Assembly (NCBI GenBank): GCA_039190275.1
Contig: JBCCYF010000121.1
Span: 1 to 13,841, forward strand
Length of the DNA: 13,841 nt
Direction: 5' to 3'
Source: Halovulum sp039190275
Lineage (GTDB): Bacteria; Pseudomonadota; Alphaproteobacteria; Rhodobacterales; Rhodobacteraceae
This document shows positions 12,862 to 13,841 of this stretch, in pieces. Below the pieces are notes generated by a model, which saw only the letters and a program-made list of their open reading frames with translations, had not been told where the DNA came from and ran no database searches. How positions within the stretch are numbered: position 1 is the first letter of the stretch; each line of letters starts with the position of its first letter. The translations under genes were made by a program, and so were the position numbers.

Positions 12862-13503
12862 TTGGACAAGCTCATCTTGATCATCGGTGCCACGTCGGGC
12901 ATTGGAAAACTTTGCATGGAAACGGCGCTGAACCGCGGTCTTACCGTGCGTGCGTTTGCACGATCTGCCGACACACTTGCAGAGCACCCCGAGCTGGAGC
13001 TCATGGCGGGGGACGCGCTGAACGCGGACGACATTGCCAAGGCGCTTGACGGTGTGCGGGCCGTTGTAGTCGCCTTGGGCATTCGCGAACGCGTGGCCAT
13101 GCTGTGGGATGAGGAAACGCTCTTTTCGCGCAGCACCGAAATTCTGCTGGCCGAGATGCAAAAAACGGATGTGTCACGACTGCTCGTCGTTACGGGCTTC
13201 GGCGCGGGTCGCAGCCGGTCGGCCATGAGTTTGCTGGAACGGCTGGGTCACAATGCGGTTCTCGGACGAGTTTACGCCGACAAGAAGCGGCAAGAAGCTA
13301 TGATCATGGCGAGCCCCCTCGACTGGACCATTGTCCGCCCTGTGATCCTCACCAACCGCCCCGCCTCAGGCAAGCTGAAGGTGCTCGAAGACCCATCGTC
13401 GTGGCGCAACGGGCTTGTCGCGCGGGCCGATGTTGCCGCCTATCTTGTCGACGCAGCGGAGCAGAACCTGCATGTGCAAAAGGATGTTGTGCTGACCCGT
13501 TGA
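12862..13503 (+). CDS. NAD(P)-binding reductase-like protein (PF13460 type)
   Basis: This 213-residue protein has an atypical short-chain dehydrogenase fold like NmrA or flavin/biliverdin reductase B. The dinucleotide loop GATSGIGK is at 9-16, an Arg pair that could favour NADPH is in VRAFAR, GDALNADDI follows, then VVVALG and LLVVTGFGAG. The C-terminal half carries DKKRQEAMI, then SPLDWTIVRPVILT, as in this family. No classical YxxxK is present; VYADKKRQE is the closest. The start is TTG, supported by TGGAG six bases upstream; no ATG or GTG gives the complete first strand. It is 30 bases after the His-rich gene, the last member of the block. The substrate is unknown. Confidence 0.8.
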   Translation: MDKLILIIGATSGIGKLCMETALNRGLTVRAFARSADTLAEHPELELMAGDALNADDIAKALDGVRAVVVALGIRERVAMLWDEETLFSRSTEILLAEMQKTDVSRLLVVTGFGAGRSRSAMSLLERLGHNAVLGRVYADKKRQEAMIMASPLDWTIVRPVILTNRPASGKLKVLEDPSSWRNGLVARADVAAYLVDAAEQNLHVQKDVVLTR

Positions 13504-13841
13504 TCTATCGGTTCAATCGGCATTTCCTGGCCTTGGGCAACAGCAAATGCTGTGCGGCATAAAAATGTCGACGCAGGGACGGCATCGCCTTCGCGCCACG
13601 ACCAGGTTTGTGTGCGTCAGGTCATTCGGTATGCCGGTAACCTGTAAGCTGCAGCGTAAGACCGGCGTGTTGAATAGCTAATAGTCTATAGAATTTGAAA
13701 GCGTGTTTGGCTTTCTAGAAACGCCGCCACTTGCTCGAGGCAGTCAGACGACGTGCGCACGACCGGGAAAGACCAATCCGGATCGCGAATGCAGACGCAA
13801 CAGAGAGACATGCGTTTTCGTGCGCTACGTGTTGCCATGTA
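13504..13841. other. gene-free right edge
   Basis: I find no gene in these 338 bases. A weak hairpin, ACAGC-AAAT-GCTGT, lies at 13540-13553 without a T-run. GCCGGT (13633-13638) is inverted as ACCGGC (13661-13666) around GCTGCAGC, and TTTCTAGAAA is a perfect palindrome at 13712-13721. The sequence becomes visibly more A+T rich than the preceding genes around 13670. Confidence 0.45.
13633..13666. repeat. inverted repeat resembling the 8776-8813 site
   Basis: Outer arms GCCGGT and ACCGGC enclose GTAAGCTGCA (13644-13653), which matches GTATGCTGCA (8786-8795) at nine of ten bases. In both places CCGG blocks lie on each side. The two sites would be direct copies flanking the block with pseudoazurin and DoxX genes. 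The match is short and could be chance. Confidence 0.3.

Noticed and set aside
12343..13161. Minus-strand open frame of 272 codons
   Set aside because: It is antisense to the His-rich and NAD(P)-binding genes, and its product has no recognisable domain.
13540..13553. ACAGC-AAAT-GCTGT as terminator of the last gene
   Set aside because: The stem is only five base pairs and no T-run follows.
8768..13681. TAGCTAA at both ends of the second block as a target-site duplication
   Set aside because: Seven A+T-rich bases are expected by chance over this distance, and the repeats do not abut a recognisable element end.

Overview
The window looks like chromosomal or plasmid DNA of a marine alphaproteobacterium of the Rhodobacterales (Roseobacter group). 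The strongest clue is the short LOV protein at 7413-7805, which from memory reads as a close relative of the short LOV photoreceptor of Dinoroseobacter shibae. Several neighbours (UbiG-like methyltransferase, degenerate HAD protein, photolyase-like flavoprotein) also have the style of Rhodobacterales proteins. No rRNA, tRNA, CRISPR array or replication origin was recognised.

Layout. (1) 1-1373: gene-poor left edge with a 5'-truncated IS3-type transposase (468-980) and one doubtful small ORF. (2) 1374-7416: a divergent gene cluster around a 178-bp intergenic region. Leftward run a photolyase/cryptochrome-type FAD protein, a renalase-like FAD oxidoreductase and a membrane-anchored SOUL haem-binding protein. 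Rightward run two small proteins of unknown function, a dihydroneopterin aldolase (FolB) paralogue, a membrane methyltransferase of the isoprenylcysteine methyltransferase/NnrU/MddA type, a UbiG-like methyltransferase and a DUF4149 membrane protein, with short gaps or overlaps. (3) 7413-8530: leftward pair of a HAD-like protein without its nucleophile and the short LOV blue-light sensor, whose stop codon overlaps that of the DUF4149 gene. (4) 8531-8833: gene-free junction with nested palindromes. (5) 8834-13503: a second block that looks richer in G+C. It holds a leftward DoxX-like gene and a rhomboid protease, then rightward pseudoazurin, two micro-proteins of 49 and 42 codons, a tandem DoxX-like membrane protein, a His-rich membrane-anchored periplasmic protein and an NAD(P)-binding reductase-like protein. 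(6) 13504-13841: no gene seen.

How the genes may work together. Block 2 plus the LOV/HAD pair combines flavin, pterin, haem and quinone-type chemistry with blue-light perception, and is best read as a light or photo-oxidative stress locus. The FolB paralogue suggests a pterin, perhaps a photolyase cofactor. The two methyltransferases suggest methylation of a lipophilic compound. No pathway has been proven for it here. Block 5 looks like a periplasmic copper or redox module: a blue copper protein, a histidine-rich exported protein and DoxX-type membrane proteins. The border between the blocks carries a palindromic site, and a related partial motif occurs at the far end of block 5, so block 5 may have been inserted as a unit.
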